Positions 1-9,120 of a DNA stretch of 64,000 nt are shown in pieces. The position numbers and the translations under genes are program-made. Every line of letters begins with the position of its first letter. The first letter of the stretch is position 1. The stretch comes from Prochlorococcus sp. AG-355-A09 (GTDB lineage Bacteria; Cyanobacteriota; Cyanobacteriia; PCC-6307; Cyanobiaceae): contig QCDG01000006.1 in assembly GCA_003280995.1 (NCBI GenBank), positions 1 through 64,000 on the forward strand. Reading direction: 5' to 3'. The notes below the pieces were generated by a model. That model searched no databases and had not been told where the DNA came from. It saw only the letters and a program-made list of their open reading frames with translations.

Positions 1-648
1 ATTACTCCAATGAAAGATTCTATTTTTTAGGTTATTTTTATTACTTTGCTTTATTAATTTCCAGCAAACATTTGCTAAATCTATTGTATCTGTAGGACAC
101 CCTTTTTGATCGTTAACAACTCTAATAATTTTTGATTGTTTTGAATATTTTTTGTGAAGATCTAACATTTTTAAACAAAAATTGTTTCCAGATGGGCCAT
201 AAAGCCAACTTGTCCTTAATACTAAGGTCCCTGAATATTTTAAAGATAAATTTTCCCCCTTTAATTTTGAAGCCCCGTATATACTTAATGGATTACATTT
301 ATCATGAGGTAAATATGGATTTTTTTTTGATCCATCAAAAACGAAATCTGTGCTTATTTGTAAAAGTCTGCCACCATAAATAGAACATGCTTCAGCTAAG
401 TTTTCAACTCCATATGCATTTATTTCAAACGCTTTAGAAACTTTTATTTCTGCATCATCAACTGCAGTGAATGCTGCTGTATTTATTATCCAATCTGGTT
501 TTTCTTCAAGAATAATTTTTCTGCAATATTCCTTATCTTGAAGATTAAATTGATTTTTTTTTAGTCCAATTATTTCGTGGTCTTTAAAACTAATTTCTCT
601 TAATTGACTCCCAAGTTGACCATTTACTCCTGTTATTAATATCTTCAT
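1..648 (-). CDS. rfbD: dTDP-4-dehydrorhamnose reductase, C-terminus cut by window edge
   Basis: Last enzyme of dTDP-L-rhamnose synthesis: it reduces dTDP-4-dehydro-L-rhamnose with NAD(P)H in the cytosol. Translating the minus strand from about 648 gives an extended-SDR protein with the nucleotide-binding motif GVNGQLG at residues 7-13, a TAAFTAVDDAE segment near 57-67 typical of RmlD, and the catalytic YxxxK pair as YGASK at 124-128. About 216 codons lie in the window and the C-terminal end is missing. Its ATG overlaps the TGA of rfbC by four bases, so the two are translationally coupled. Family assignment is firm; only the end is unseen. Confidence 0.9.
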   Translation of the reverse strand, partial: MKILITGVNGQLGSQLREISFKDHEIIGLKKNQFNLQDKEYCRKIILEEKPDWIINTAAFTAVDDAEIKVSKAFEINAYGVENLAEACSIYGGRLLQISTDFVFDGSKKNPYLPHDKCNPLSIYGASKLKGENLSLKYSGTLVLRTSWLYGPSGNNFCLKMLDLHKKYSKQSKIIRVVNDQKGCPTDTIDLANVCWKLIKQSNKNNLKNRIFHWSN

Positions 649-1247
649 AAAAAAAAATGTTCGCTATTTAGTTGAGATAGCAAAAAAGCATTTTTATCTT
701 TTTCGCTGACATTAAGTTCTTCTTCCAGTAATTCTATAGGCCAATTGATATTAATATTTGGATCATTCCATTTAAGGCTTAATTCTGAATCTTTATTCCA
801 ATATTGGGTTGCTTTATATGAGACCTCTGCATAATCACTTAAGGTTAAAAAACCATGAGCAAAACCTCTTGGAATCCAAAATTGAGTTTGATTTTTATCA
901 CTTAAATTTATAAAAGTATAATTAAGAAATGTTTTTGAACTTTTTCTTAAATCAACAGCTACATCAAATACTTCTCCATTAAGACATCTAACTAATTTAC
1001 CTTGAGCATTTGGATCTTTTTGATAATGAAGACCTCTTAAAGTCCCTTTAAGTGATTTTGAGTGGTTATCTTGCACAAATGTTTCTTCTTTCTGGCCATT
1101 TTCTAAAAGAACCTTATTAAAGTTTTTTTTATTCCAACTTTCTTGAAAAAAACCTCTTTCATCGAAATAAATTTTTGGCTTTATTACTAGAGGACCTTCT
1201 ATTAGTTGACCTTCTTTATTAAAACATTTTTCGTAAATAATATTCAT
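645..1247 (-). CDS. rfbC: dTDP-4-dehydrorhamnose 3,5-epimerase
   Basis: RmlC-type cupin that epimerises C3 and C5 of dTDP-4-dehydro-6-deoxyglucose, supplying the substrate of RfbD. Visible family marks are RGLHYQ at about 71-76 (the histidine is the expected base), LVRCLNGEVFDVAVDLR at 85-101 and IPRGFAHGF at 125-133. At 200 aa it is a little longer than the usual 180-190. It lies 3 bp after rfbA and overlaps rfbD by four bases, so rfbA-rfbC-rfbD form one minus-strand operon. I saw no rfbB in the window; it presumably lies further left or elsewhere. Confidence 0.95.
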   Translation of the reverse strand: MNIIYEKCFNKEGQLIEGPLVIKPKIYFDERGFFQESWNKKNFNKVLLENGQKEETFVQDNHSKSLKGTLRGLHYQKDPNAQGKLVRCLNGEVFDVAVDLRKSSKTFLNYTFINLSDKNQTQFWIPRGFAHGFLTLSDYAEVSYKATQYWNKDSELSLKWNDPNININWPIELLEEELNVSEKDKNAFLLSQLNSEHFFL

Positions 1248-1250
1248 CTT

Positions 1251-2138
1251 TCAAATATCTAAAAGAGAAATTAGATATTCTCCATAACCACTCTTTTGAA
1301 TAGGTCTAGATAATCTAAGTAAATCTTCATCGTTAATCCAACCTTTTCTCCAAGCAATTTCTTCGGGACAGCAAACTTTTAAGCCTTGTCGATTTTCTAT
1401 ACTCTTTATAAATGAGGATGCATCATGCAATGAATCAAAAGTTCCAGTATCTAGCCAAGCCATTCCTCTTCCAAAAATCTCAACATTTAATATATTTTCT
1501 TTTAAGTAAAGTAAATTTAAGTCAGTAATCTCTAATTCACCTCTTCTAGATGGTTTAAGACTTTTAGCTTTCTTAATAACTGAGTTATCATAAAAGTAAA
1601 TACCTGTTATTGCATAATTACTTTTTGGGTTTGTGGGCTTTTCTTCGATACTTATTACTTTCTTTTTTTCATTAAACTCAACTACTCCATATCTTTCTGG
1701 ATCTTTTACTGGATACGCAAAAATTGTAGGTTCTTTTTTTTGATTTGCAGATTGCATAAGATTAATGAAATCTTTACCATAAAATAAATTATCCCCAAGA
1801 ATCAAAACCACGTTTGAATTTTGGATAAAATCTTCTCCAAGAATGAAAGCTTGTGCGATACCTTCAGGTTTTGATTGATATATATAATTGAGAGTTAATC
1901 CAAATTGGCTGCCATCCCCAAGTAACTTCTTGAATTTATCAATATCTTCCGGGGTTGTTATTATTAGAATATCTTTTATATCTGCAAGCATTAGCGATGA
2001 TAGAGGATAGTAAATCATCGGTTTATTGTAAATTGGTAATAATTGCTTACAAACTCCATTAGTTAAAGGAAATAATCTACTACCAGTACCTCCCGCAAGT
2101 ATTATTCCTTTTCTAAAGATTTTATTTTGAGTTGCCAT
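1251..2138 (-). CDS. rfbA: glucose-1-phosphate thymidylyltransferase
   Basis: Makes dTDP-glucose from dTTP and glucose-1-phosphate, the entry step to dTDP-rhamnose. The nucleotidyltransferase signature [11 protein letters not shown] starts at residue 16, followed by [12 protein letters not shown] near 38, a DNLFYG metal-binding segment in the first half and [10 protein letters not shown] near 230. The length of 295 aa is normal for RmlA. First gene of the rfbA-rfbC-rfbD cluster; only 39 bp separate its start from the end of the glycosyltransferase upstream, so transcription may come from further up the polysaccharide block. Confidence 0.96.
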   Translation of the reverse strand: MATQNKIFRKGIILAGGTGSRLFPLTNGVCKQLLPIYNKPMIYYPLSSLMLADIKDILIITTPEDIDKFKKLLGDGSQFGLTLNYIYQSKPEGIAQAFILGEDFIQNSNVVLILGDNLFYGKDFINLMQSANQKKEPTIFAYPVKDPERYGVVEFNEKKKVISIEEKPTNPKSNYAITGIYFYDNSVIKKAKSLKPSRRGELEITDLNLLYLKENILNVEIFGRGMAWLDTGTFDSLHDASSFIKSIENRQGLKVCCPEEIAWRKGWINDEDLLRLSRPIQKSGYGEYLISLLDI

Positions 2139-2177
2139 CGTAAAATTAATAATGAAAAAATTATAAGAAATAAGATT

Positions 2178-3122
2178 TCAAATCATACTAAGAATCAACC
2201 CAATAGTGAATATTATAGTTTCTTTCTTTGATTGCCTGAAAACTCCAGATTTATAAAAATAATTTAGTTTTTTTAAAATATTTCTTGATCTTCTGGCTTT
2301 TATGAAATTTTCAAGGATTTCAATATTATCTTTCGTAAGAAGATATCTATATTTCAAAAGATTTTCCAAATTTATATCTGACCATCTTTTAACTTTTCCT
2401 GATAAAAATTCTAAAATCCTTGATTTAATATCTACGAATCCATTATTTTTCCCAATTAAATTATAGTTATGCTGTCTGTACCTGACAGTTTTGTGTTTGT
2501 CAAAAATAACTTCACCCCCCGCTCCAGAAATTATTTGATAACACCACCAATCGTGAGAAATAAAGTTTTCTGCTTTGACTGTTTTTACTACTATTTGTCT
2601 CGCTAAGTTGTTCATCAAAATAGTATTGCCACCTGCAATATTTTGCAAAAGTGCGTTAGCAAATGTAGGTTTCTTAAGATGTATGTTTGAAGATCCAATT
2701 ACTTTTGTACATTCAGAGTTGTAGTAAGAAGTTCTTGAACAGTAAAGTTTTGGAAACTTAGACTCTTTTGAAATTAGAGCCTCAATACCTCTTGTGATTT
2801 TGTCTTTTTCCCAAATGTCATCTTGATCAGAGAAAGCGTAAAAATCATATTCTTTCCCAACTTCTTCTAAACCCATAAGAAAATTTTTAGCGTATCCTAG
2901 ATTTTCTTTTCTTTTTGTAATTTTTATTTTAGGTTTTTTATTATTGTTGATTTTTAAGTCTTTAAATTCGAATTTTATCTTTGAGTTATCATCAAAAATA
3001 AATATGTCAATATTTTTAAAATTTTGGTTAAATATACTCTCGACTTGTTCTTCTATAAAATTATTACCATTGTAAAACCCCAGTATTACAGCAACTTTGT
3101 GATTAGCAAATTTAGCATTCAT
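2178..3122 (-). CDS. family 2 glycosyltransferase (rhamnosyltransferase-like)
   Basis: GT-A fold glycosyltransferase of 314 aa. The N-terminus VAVILGFYNGNNFIEEQVES matches the start of GT2 enzymes. A DD pair at 44-45 and DQDDIW at about 99-104 are the nucleotide-sugar and metal-binding acidic motifs. A hydrophobic tail (TIIFTIGLILSMI) suggests membrane attachment. Location beside rfbABCD suggests it adds rhamnose or another sugar to a lipid-linked surface glycan; the actual sugar cannot be read from the sequence. It has 128 bp of AT-rich DNA upstream, so it may have its own promoter. Confidence 0.88.
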   Translation of the reverse strand: MNAKFANHKVAVILGFYNGNNFIEEQVESIFNQNFKNIDIFIFDDNSKIKFEFKDLKINNNKKPKIKITKRKENLGYAKNFLMGLEEVGKEYDFYAFSDQDDIWEKDKITRGIEALISKESKFPKLYCSRTSYYNSECTKVIGSSNIHLKKPTFANALLQNIAGGNTILMNNLARQIVVKTVKAENFISHDWWCYQIISGAGGEVIFDKHKTVRYRQHNYNLIGKNNGFVDIKSRILEFLSGKVKRWSDINLENLLKYRYLLTKDNIEILENFIKARRSRNILKKLNYFYKSGVFRQSKKETIIFTIGLILSMI

Positions 3123-3249
3123 ATATCAATTACTTATATAAAACCACTTGATTTTACCATAATAAATTTAAGGAAAAATTAATAGAATTAAGATATATAA
3201 TTTTAGATTTATCTTAAATTAAATCTCTCAATGATTTTTATTATTCAGA

Positions 3250-4623
3250 TTAATCTGGCTTGTAGCCTTTCAAATTAAAAATTATTTTTATTGTTTGAAA
3301 TAAGATTAATAAATCCAAGAAAAATGAAAAATTAATTATGTAGTAGATGTCATAACTAAGTTTCTTCTTAGAGTCAAATACACTTGCTCCATAGGGATAA
3401 TTAACTTGTGCCCATCCACTTAGGCCCGGTTTAATAACATTTCTATAATCATAATAGGGAATATCTTTTAAAAATTCCTCCTCAATCTCTGGCCTTTCGG
3501 GTCTGGGACCAATTAAACTCATATCTCCTTTTATAACGCAAAAAAGTTGAGGTAATTCATCTAATCTTGTAGCCCTAATCAATTTACCGACTTTTGTTAT
3601 TCTATTATCATTTTTGCTTGACCATTGAATACCATCTTTTTCAGCATTAATTTTCATACTCCTGAATTTAATTATTTTTAATTTTTTGCCATTTAAGCCG
3701 GTTCTTCTTTGCGTATAAAAAATCGAATTTCTATCCTCGAGAAAAATTAAAATACTTATGGTTAGAAATATTGGAGATAGAAAAAAAAGTAATAAAAGGC
3801 TTACTACAATATCCCCAATTCTTTTAATTCTTAATTGGTAATTATATTCTGAAGATTTTATTTTTTCAATTAATTGATATCTATCATAAATTAAATTTGT
3901 AGGAATTCTATTTAATTCTTTTTCGAACCAAGTTAACGATGTAATTACTTTAATACCCCTCAGTTTAAGCTTCCTAAAAACTTCAAGATTTGCTTCACTA
4001 ATATTTGCAAAACTGTTAATAACTATTCCTTCTATACTGGTTGATTTGATTTCATTAAGATCTTCATCTTCTTTCTTTAAAATTAATTTAACATTGCTCT
4101 TCCTTGATGATGATTCCTCAAGTATTCTTTTATAATTTAAAACAGACCCTATATATATCCATTTTTTATCATACTTATAAAGTTTATGGGTTATAACGCT
4201 CAATATATATTGAAAAAAATAACTAACTAAACTTATAGATATTAAAGATTCGAAAAAAGAATAGAATAATAGTCTATCAAAGTTTTGATATGGCACTTTA
4301 ACAAGAAAAATATCAAATACAATAATCAATCCATAATTAATAATTAGATAAACAAAATTGCATAACAAAAAAAGAAAAACAATTTTTATTAGATTTTTTA
4401 TTAATCCATTGCTATTAATATTCTTTATTTGCATATATCTTCCGATTATGTAACTAATAATTATCCAAAAAGCAGCTATGCAAAAAGTAACAAATTTATT
4501 AGGGTATGATTGAAAATTATCTAGATGAAAAATGTTATAAAAACAGATTATTAAAAAAAAATCAACAAAAGCTGAAAATAAAATTCTTCGCCTCCTTATT
4601 ATCCAAGAATAATTTATAAGCAT
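3250..4623 (-). CDS. undecaprenyl-phosphate sugar-phosphate transferase (WbaP/ExoY type)
   Basis: Membrane enzyme predicted to move a sugar-1-phosphate from a nucleotide sugar to the polyprenyl-phosphate carrier, starting repeat-unit assembly. The 457-aa chain has about five N-terminal membrane helices, a soluble linker, then the bacterial sugar transferase domain. That domain begins at RIKRIGDIVVSLLLLF and contains FYTQRRTGLNGK, IIKFRSMK, LDELPQLFCVIKGDMS, LIGPRPERP and KPGLSGWAQVNYPYG. The architecture is that of the polyprenyl glycosylphosphotransferases. The sugar (glucose, galactose or another) is not determinable. It sits between the polymerase-like gene and the glycosyltransferase, consistent with one surface-glycan pathway. 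Confidence 0.92.
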   Translation of the reverse strand: MLINYSWIIRRRRILFSAFVDFFLIICFYNIFHLDNFQSYPNKFVTFCIAAFWIIISYIIGRYMQIKNINSNGLIKNLIKIVFLFLLCNFVYLIINYGLIIVFDIFLVKVPYQNFDRLLFYSFFESLISISLVSYFFQYILSVITHKLYKYDKKWIYIGSVLNYKRILEESSSRKSNVKLILKKEDEDLNEIKSTSIEGIVINSFANISEANLEVFRKLKLRGIKVITSLTWFEKELNRIPTNLIYDRYQLIEKIKSSEYNYQLRIKRIGDIVVSLLLLFFLSPIFLTISILIFLEDRNSIFYTQRRTGLNGKKLKIIKFRSMKINAEKDGIQWSSKNDNRITKVGKLIRATRLDELPQLFCVIKGDMSLIGPRPERPEIEEEFLKDIPYYDYRNVIKPGLSGWAQVNYPYGASVFDSKKKLSYDIYYIINFSFFLDLLILFQTIKIIFNLKGYKPD

Positions 4624-4742
4624 TTATTAATTTTATTTTATTTAAATTATACATTAATCTTTATAAGAGAAAAATTTTTATATTAAATTATCATTTTCAA
4701 ATAAGTCATTTTTAAATTTAAGCTTTATTTTGATTTAAATGT

Positions 4743-6020
4743 CTAATTAATATCGTTTCTAATAATATTTCTTGACCCTGCGAGTAAAATCCACAAGAAT
4801 AAACTTATCCTCCCATCAAAATACTGAACATCAACCATTTGTGATGTAAGTAATATGATTAGTGAAATAATCCATGCTTTTTCAAAAATCAAATTTGGTA
4901 ATTCATAATCGCGATCTAGGAATATTTTCCTAAAAGATAAAAATGAAATTAAGGCAATAGGAGTAATTATTAAAATTGCTCCAGGTATCCCATAACTTAA
5001 TAGAAGTTCTAGAGAGAGATTGTGAGGATGACCTTTAAATACTCCCGTCTCACTCATGAATATTTCGGAGAATGAACCTGAACCTGAACCAAAGAAAGGA
5101 TTTGCGATGATATTTTTTAGTGCACTTACCCATATATCAATTCTTGTTATGTTATTTTGATCAGCCGAAATCCAACTTTGATTGGGAATAATTATTTTAA
5201 AGAAACTTTCATAAAATTTATTTATTAAGGGTATTAAAGATGTAATTAAAATAAATAAGAATCCAAAAAATAATTTAGGAATTATATTGATTATTCTTTT
5301 CCCATAGGTCAAAAAAATGGTTATAAAAAGACCAAACCATGCTGATCTTGAATTAGTTAATATAGTTGTTATTGCAATTCCAAATCCAAAAGATAAACTT
5401 GCAATTCCTCCTATAGTTATTTTTTTGTTTATTATTATGCTAGCAAGACAAAATGGCCATACTAGATTTAGCCATAGGCCTGCATAATTAGGATTGTTAA
5501 ATAAAGCAGTTAATTCTGTAATATTCTCAATTGGTCTTTGGTACCAAATTATTAAACCTCCAAGAGTTTTTAAAGGGCCATCCCAATTAAAGAAAGCTTG
5601 CCCTAAACCTGAAATTATTACAGGAAAGGTTCCATACAAAAAAATGAGACTAGCTGCTTTTCTTTCTTTAGGAGTATTTAAGAAGATTTGAAAACCGTAG
5701 AAACATAAAAAGAAAGGAAGCCAATTTGCCAAACCAATCCAAGATAAATTACTATCCCAGTTATATTGATGATTTTGAGTAATCCCTAAAGAATGAAAAA
5801 TTGCACTAATAATTAAAAATAATCCTCCCACAAATAGAGAAAAATTATATTTATCAGCAAAGTAATTATTTTTATTTTTTAATAAGCTGGTTACTAAAGA
5901 AAATAAAAAAAATAATATCGACAGAGAAAATGCTGATGGGAGTAAAAAAATACCAGTTAAGAAAGATAATTTACCAAAATCCTTCTTTGAGTTTAATTTT
6001 TCCAGTAATACTTTAAACAA
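4743..6020 (-). CDS. O-antigen ligase/polymerase family membrane protein (Wzy/WaaL, IctB-like)
   Basis: Polytopic membrane protein of 425 aa with around ten hydrophobic segments. In the C-terminal half it has the Wzy_C signature: NPFFGSGSGSFSEIF, then GHPHNLSLELLLSYGIPGA, where the H-x-H-N motif is typical. Family members polymerise or ligate lipid-linked oligosaccharides at the periplasmic face. A cyanobacterial branch, IctB, was once described as a bicarbonate transporter and has the same fold. Here the neighbours are rfb genes, a WbaP-like transferase and a glycosyltransferase, so polymerase or ligase is the better reading. It is the last gene of the polysaccharide block before tRNA-Arg. 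Confidence 0.85.
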   Translation of the reverse strand: MFKVLLEKLNSKKDFGKLSFLTGIFLLPSAFSLSILFFLFSLVTSLLKNKNNYFADKYNFSLFVGGLFLIISAIFHSLGITQNHQYNWDSNLSWIGLANWLPFFLCFYGFQIFLNTPKERKAASLIFLYGTFPVIISGLGQAFFNWDGPLKTLGGLIIWYQRPIENITELTALFNNPNYAGLWLNLVWPFCLASIIINKKITIGGIASLSFGFGIAITTILTNSRSAWFGLFITIFLTYGKRIINIIPKLFFGFLFILITSLIPLINKFYESFFKIIIPNQSWISADQNNITRIDIWVSALKNIIANPFFGSGSGSFSEIFMSETGVFKGHPHNLSLELLLSYGIPGAILIITPIALISFLSFRKIFLDRDYELPNLIFEKAWIISLIILLTSQMVDVQYFDGRISLFLWILLAGSRNIIRNDIN

Positions 6021-6107
6021 AAAAATTAATTAATTATTTATATTTTAACTTTGAATTCAATTAAATTTAAGTTAGTAGTTTTTATATTGTAAATTAAAAT
6101 ATTTTAA

Positions 6108-6181
<74 letters not shown>

Positions 6182-6396
6182 TTGATATCCTTATGGTTTA
6201 AGACCTTAAAAAGTTTTAAAATGAAAAATTAATCAATTTTCGCAACTCTTTTTTGATCATCCAAATATCAATAATTATATCTTATATCACTCAAGCACCT
6301 CTCACATTTTTTATTTGAATTTTAAAAGATTTTTAAATACTCTTTAAAATTATTTGATAATTTCATCTTCTATAAATCCAATCTATGTGAATTCCT

Positions 6397-6402
6397 TATA
6401 AT
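6397..6402 (+). promoter_or_regulatory. consensus -10 element upstream of the HTH-like gene
   Basis: A perfect TATAAT lies 22 bp before the TTG start at 6424, placing a transcript start near 6409 and leaving a leader of about 15 nt. No convincing -35 is seen. It supports the TTG start, because the frame has a stop at 6388-6390. Confidence 0.5.
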
Positions 6403-6423
6403 AAAATTAGTTGTTATTTTATT

Positions 6424-7107
6424 TTGGCTAAAAGACTTACTGAAAAAGAAAATGAAAAGTTAGTAAGAGGTTTTAAAAGTGGTAAAACTATTAAAACTTT
6501 ATCCGAAGAGTTTTGTTTTACGAGTGTTACCATAATAAGGAAACTCAAGGAAAAGCTTGGAGTTTCAGTATATAAAGAATTAAGCCTAAAGAATAAGAAA
6601 TCTGTCCAAGAAAATATTATTAATAGAGACAAAAACATTAATAAAGATAATATTTGTTCTAATTCAAAAGATTCTCAAAAAAGGTTTCTTGAAATTAATG
6701 AAATTGATGAATATAACGATGAGAAAAACTTTCTTAATGCTTCAGAATTTATTGAAATTACCCCTTTAAATTATGAGATAGAGAGTATTTCGCGAAAAGA
6801 ATTATCTTCAATTCCAATCGCTGAAATTAATTTCCCCAAGATTGTTTATATGATTGTCGATAAAAATATAGAGTTAGAAATAAAACTTTTAAAAGATTAC
6901 CCTCAGTGGGATTTTCTTCCTAATAGAGACTTAAATAGAAAAACCATTGAAATATTTAATGATATAAAAGTTGCTAAAAGATTTTGCAAGAAAGAGCAAA
7001 AAGTTATCAAAGTACCAAACACAGATGTCTTTAGAATTGCAGCTCCTATTTTGATTTCAAGAGGAATTTCAAGAATTGTTAGTTCTGAACAACTTATTGC
7101 AATCTAG
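6424..7107 (+). CDS. conserved hypothetical protein with N-terminal helix-turn-helix-like segment
   Basis: Not a family I can name. The first 50 residues resemble a short helix-turn-helix: TEKENEKLVRGFKSGKTIKT, then LSEEFCFTSVTIIRKLKEKLG, where a T/S-rich recognition helix is followed by basic residues. Residues 55-95 are charged and low-complexity, probably a linker. A second conserved-looking block from about 120 to 227 has IPIAEINFPKIVYMIVDKNI, PQWDFLPNRDLNRKTIEIF and VPNTDVFRIAAPILISRGIS. No membrane helices. A TTG start is chosen because no ATG or GTG precedes it in frame and a TATAAT lies just upstream. A DNA- or RNA-binding role is inference only. Confidence 0.75.
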   Translation: MAKRLTEKENEKLVRGFKSGKTIKTLSEEFCFTSVTIIRKLKEKLGVSVYKELSLKNKKSVQENIINRDKNINKDNICSNSKDSQKRFLEINEIDEYNDEKNFLNASEFIEITPLNYEIESISRKELSSIPIAEINFPKIVYMIVDKNIELEIKLLKDYPQWDFLPNRDLNRKTIEIFNDIKVAKRFCKKEQKVIKVPNTDVFRIAAPILISRGISRIVSSEQLIAI

Positions 7108-7110
7108 TTT

Positions 7111-7332
7111 TTATTTCTTATTATCTAACCCTAATAATAAAAAATTTCCAATTATTGAACCAGTAATAAAACTACTGCCTACAATAAAACCAATTGGTAA
7201 TTTTACTGTTTCTTCAATTAACAAATTGACCTTAGTTTTATTTGAATTGTTCTGTAAACCAATAACTAGTAATGAGAACAAGCAAGAATTGAAAATAATA
7301 ATAAAAAAATTTTTTTTTATTTGAAAGTTCAT
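7111..7332 (-). CDS. small two-helix membrane protein, LapA-like
   Basis: A 73-aa protein with two hydrophobic helices (residues about 9-26 and 44-68) and a basic tail. The pattern QNN...VNLLIEETVKLPIGFIVG then GSIIGNFLLLGL resembles the LapA/DUF1049 family of small inner-membrane proteins, where a conserved LP and G-x-x-x-G mark the second helix. It lies 18 bp from rsmI on the same strand orientation, upstream of it, so the two may be co-transcribed. A frame on the plus strand over the same bases has no such features. The LapA resemblance is by eye and moderate. Confidence 0.6.
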   Translation of the reverse strand: MNFQIKKNFFIIIFNSCLFSLLVIGLQNNSNKTKVNLLIEETVKLPIGFIVGSSFITGSIIGNFLLLGLDNKK

Positions 7333-7350
7333 ATTAATTTTTTAAAACAC

Positions 7351-8211
7351 TCAATTTAAATTATAAATTATAGTTTTCTTTAGACCATTCTTCTTTGCTA
7401 AGTATTTAGAAGCCGCAGACAAGCTTAATCCAGCATTAATTAACTCTTTAAGATCTTTTTTTAAATCAGCTTCATTAACTATACTAATCTTTTTATCAAT
7501 ACCTTTAACAACAATTGTTATTTCTCCAATTACTTCCTTATCTTCAAAAAATTTAATTACTTCATCGATTTTATATCCAATATGCTCTTCAAATTTTTTT
7601 GTTAATTCTCTAGCTACGATGATTTCCCTATCTCCTCCACAGACCTCGTAAAGTTCATTTAATAATTTCTTAAGTCGATGAGGCGATTCATAGATTATTG
7701 TTGTTTTTTCATATTTACTAATTTCAATAAGTATCTTGTCTCTATCAATTTTCTTTTTTGGAAGAAAACCTTCAAATACAAAGCTAGAGGATGGTAATCC
7801 ACTTGAAACTAGTGCTGTTATTGCAGCACATGCCCCAGGTATACAAATTACATCAATCCCCTCAGCTTTAACTATTTTAGTAAAATCTTCGCCAGGATCA
7901 CATATCCCAGGCATTCCAGCATCACTTACGATAGCTATGGATTTACCTTCCTTAAGTTCTTTAACAAGCCCTGGAATTTTCTTTGGAGAGTTGTGCTTAT
8001 TAAAACTTGTAAGATTATTTGAGATGACAAATTTATTCAGTATTTTTTTAGTTTGTCTAGTATCCTCGCAAGCAATTAAAGAAACATTTTTAAGGATATT
8101 TAATGCTCTTTGTGAAATATCATTTAAATTCCCAATTGGTGTGCCTACTATATAACAAGTACCATTTTCAGGTTCTTTATCTCTATGGGATAATGAGGAA
8201 TTATTATTCAT
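7351..8211 (-). CDS. rsmI: 16S rRNA (cytidine1402-2'-O)-methyltransferase
   Basis: Tetrapyrrole-methylase fold enzyme that 2'-O-methylates C1402 in the decoding centre of 16S rRNA using SAM. It shows the family sequence from the start: GTCYIVGTPIGNLNDISQRA, CEDTRQTKKILNKF, SFNKHN, IAIVSDAGMPGICDPGE, VICIPGACAAITALVSSGLP, FVFEGFLPKK, IIYESPHRLKKLL and VARELTKKFEEH. Length 286 aa is usual. Its start lies 3 bp from the start of cysQ on the opposite strand, so the promoters overlap the coding ends. Confidence 0.97.
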   Translation of the reverse strand: MNNNSSLSHRDKEPENGTCYIVGTPIGNLNDISQRALNILKNVSLIACEDTRQTKKILNKFVISNNLTSFNKHNSPKKIPGLVKELKEGKSIAIVSDAGMPGICDPGEDFTKIVKAEGIDVICIPGACAAITALVSSGLPSSSFVFEGFLPKKKIDRDKILIEISKYEKTTIIYESPHRLKKLLNELYEVCGGDREIIVARELTKKFEEHIGYKIDEVIKFFEDKEVIGEITIVVKGIDKKISIVNEADLKKDLKELINAGLSLSAASKYLAKKNGLKKTIIYNLN

Positions 8212-8214
8212 TTA

Positions 8215-9117
8215 ATGCTTAAATTACCTTTTGGAGTAGATATTAATAATCTTATCGATGATATAAGAATTTTAAGCTGGCAAGCAGCAGATATTTTGCA
8301 TTATTACTCTAAATTGTTAGAAGATTCAGATTATAAAAGAAATATACTCAGAAATGATAATGAAGAAGATCCTGTTACTTTGGCGGATTTAAAAGTTAAT
8401 GAAATAATTATTAAAGGAATTAATGAAAAATATAAAAATATTAATTGGGATATTTTGAGCGAAGAAAATGTAAAAATTTCTTCCAAAGTTTCTGATAGTA
8501 ATTCTGATTGGATCTGGGTTCTTGATCCTCTTGATGGCACGAAAGATTTCATTCAGGGAACCGGTAACTATGCAATGCATTTGGCATTGAACTTTAAACA
8601 AAAACCTTATATAGGATTTGTTTTGATTCCAGATAAAAATCAATTGTGGATTACAGATGGAAAAAAAACATGGTTTGAAAAAAGAGATGGTACAAAATAT
8701 AAACCAAATATCTCAAATAGTAAGAATCTTCAAGAAATGACTTTAGTAACAAGCAAAAATCATGGAAACGATGTTTTGAGAAATTTAATTCAAAAAATTA
8801 ATTTTCGCAAAGTTGAAATTATGGGAAGTATTGGCTGCAAAATTGCATCTATAGTAAGAGGAGAAAGTGATATTTATATTTGTTTGAGTTTACCGGGGAA
8901 AAGCTCGCCGAAAGATTGGGATTTTGCTGCGCCAGAATCTATCCTGAAAACAGCTGGTGGTGCCATTACAAAATTAGACAATCAAGAACTAACTTATGGA
9001 CAAACTAGTTTCCAACAAGGGGGTGTTATAGTCGCAACTAATAATAAGAAAACTCATGGAAGTATTTGTCGCGAAATAAAGAATATTATTAAGAAGGAAG
9101 ATATTTATCCTATTTAA
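8215..9117 (+). CDS. cysQ: 3'(2'),5'-bisphosphate nucleotidase, CysQ family
   Basis: Inositol-monophosphatase-superfamily phosphatase that removes the 3'-phosphate of PAP formed in sulfate assimilation. Metal-binding motifs are present: DPVTLADLKVNEII early, the glutamate in WDILSEEN, WVLDPLDGTKDFIQGTGNYA around 103-122 and the second aspartate in PKDWDFAAPESIL near 238. Length 300 aa fits. It faces away from rsmI and converges with pnp, with only 3 bp between the ends. Start ATG is immediately after the rsmI start region; no separate leader is seen. Confidence 0.93.
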   Translation: MLKLPFGVDINNLIDDIRILSWQAADILHYYSKLLEDSDYKRNILRNDNEEDPVTLADLKVNEIIIKGINEKYKNINWDILSEENVKISSKVSDSNSDWIWVLDPLDGTKDFIQGTGNYAMHLALNFKQKPYIGFVLIPDKNQLWITDGKKTWFEKRDGTKYKPNISNSKNLQEMTLVTSKNHGNDVLRNLIQKINFRKVEIMGSIGCKIASIVRGESDIYICLSLPGKSSPKDWDFAAPESILKTAGGAITKLDNQELTYGQTSFQQGGVIVATNNKKTHGSICREIKNIIKKEDIYPI

Positions 9118-9120
9118 TTT

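Noticed and set aside
132-383. An 83-codon plus-strand frame at the window start
   Set aside because: It is antisense to rfbD, whose motifs are clear in the other strand.
7736-8155. A 139-codon open frame on the plus strand
   Set aside because: It lies entirely inside rsmI on the other strand; its residues show no family pattern, and rsmI is certain.
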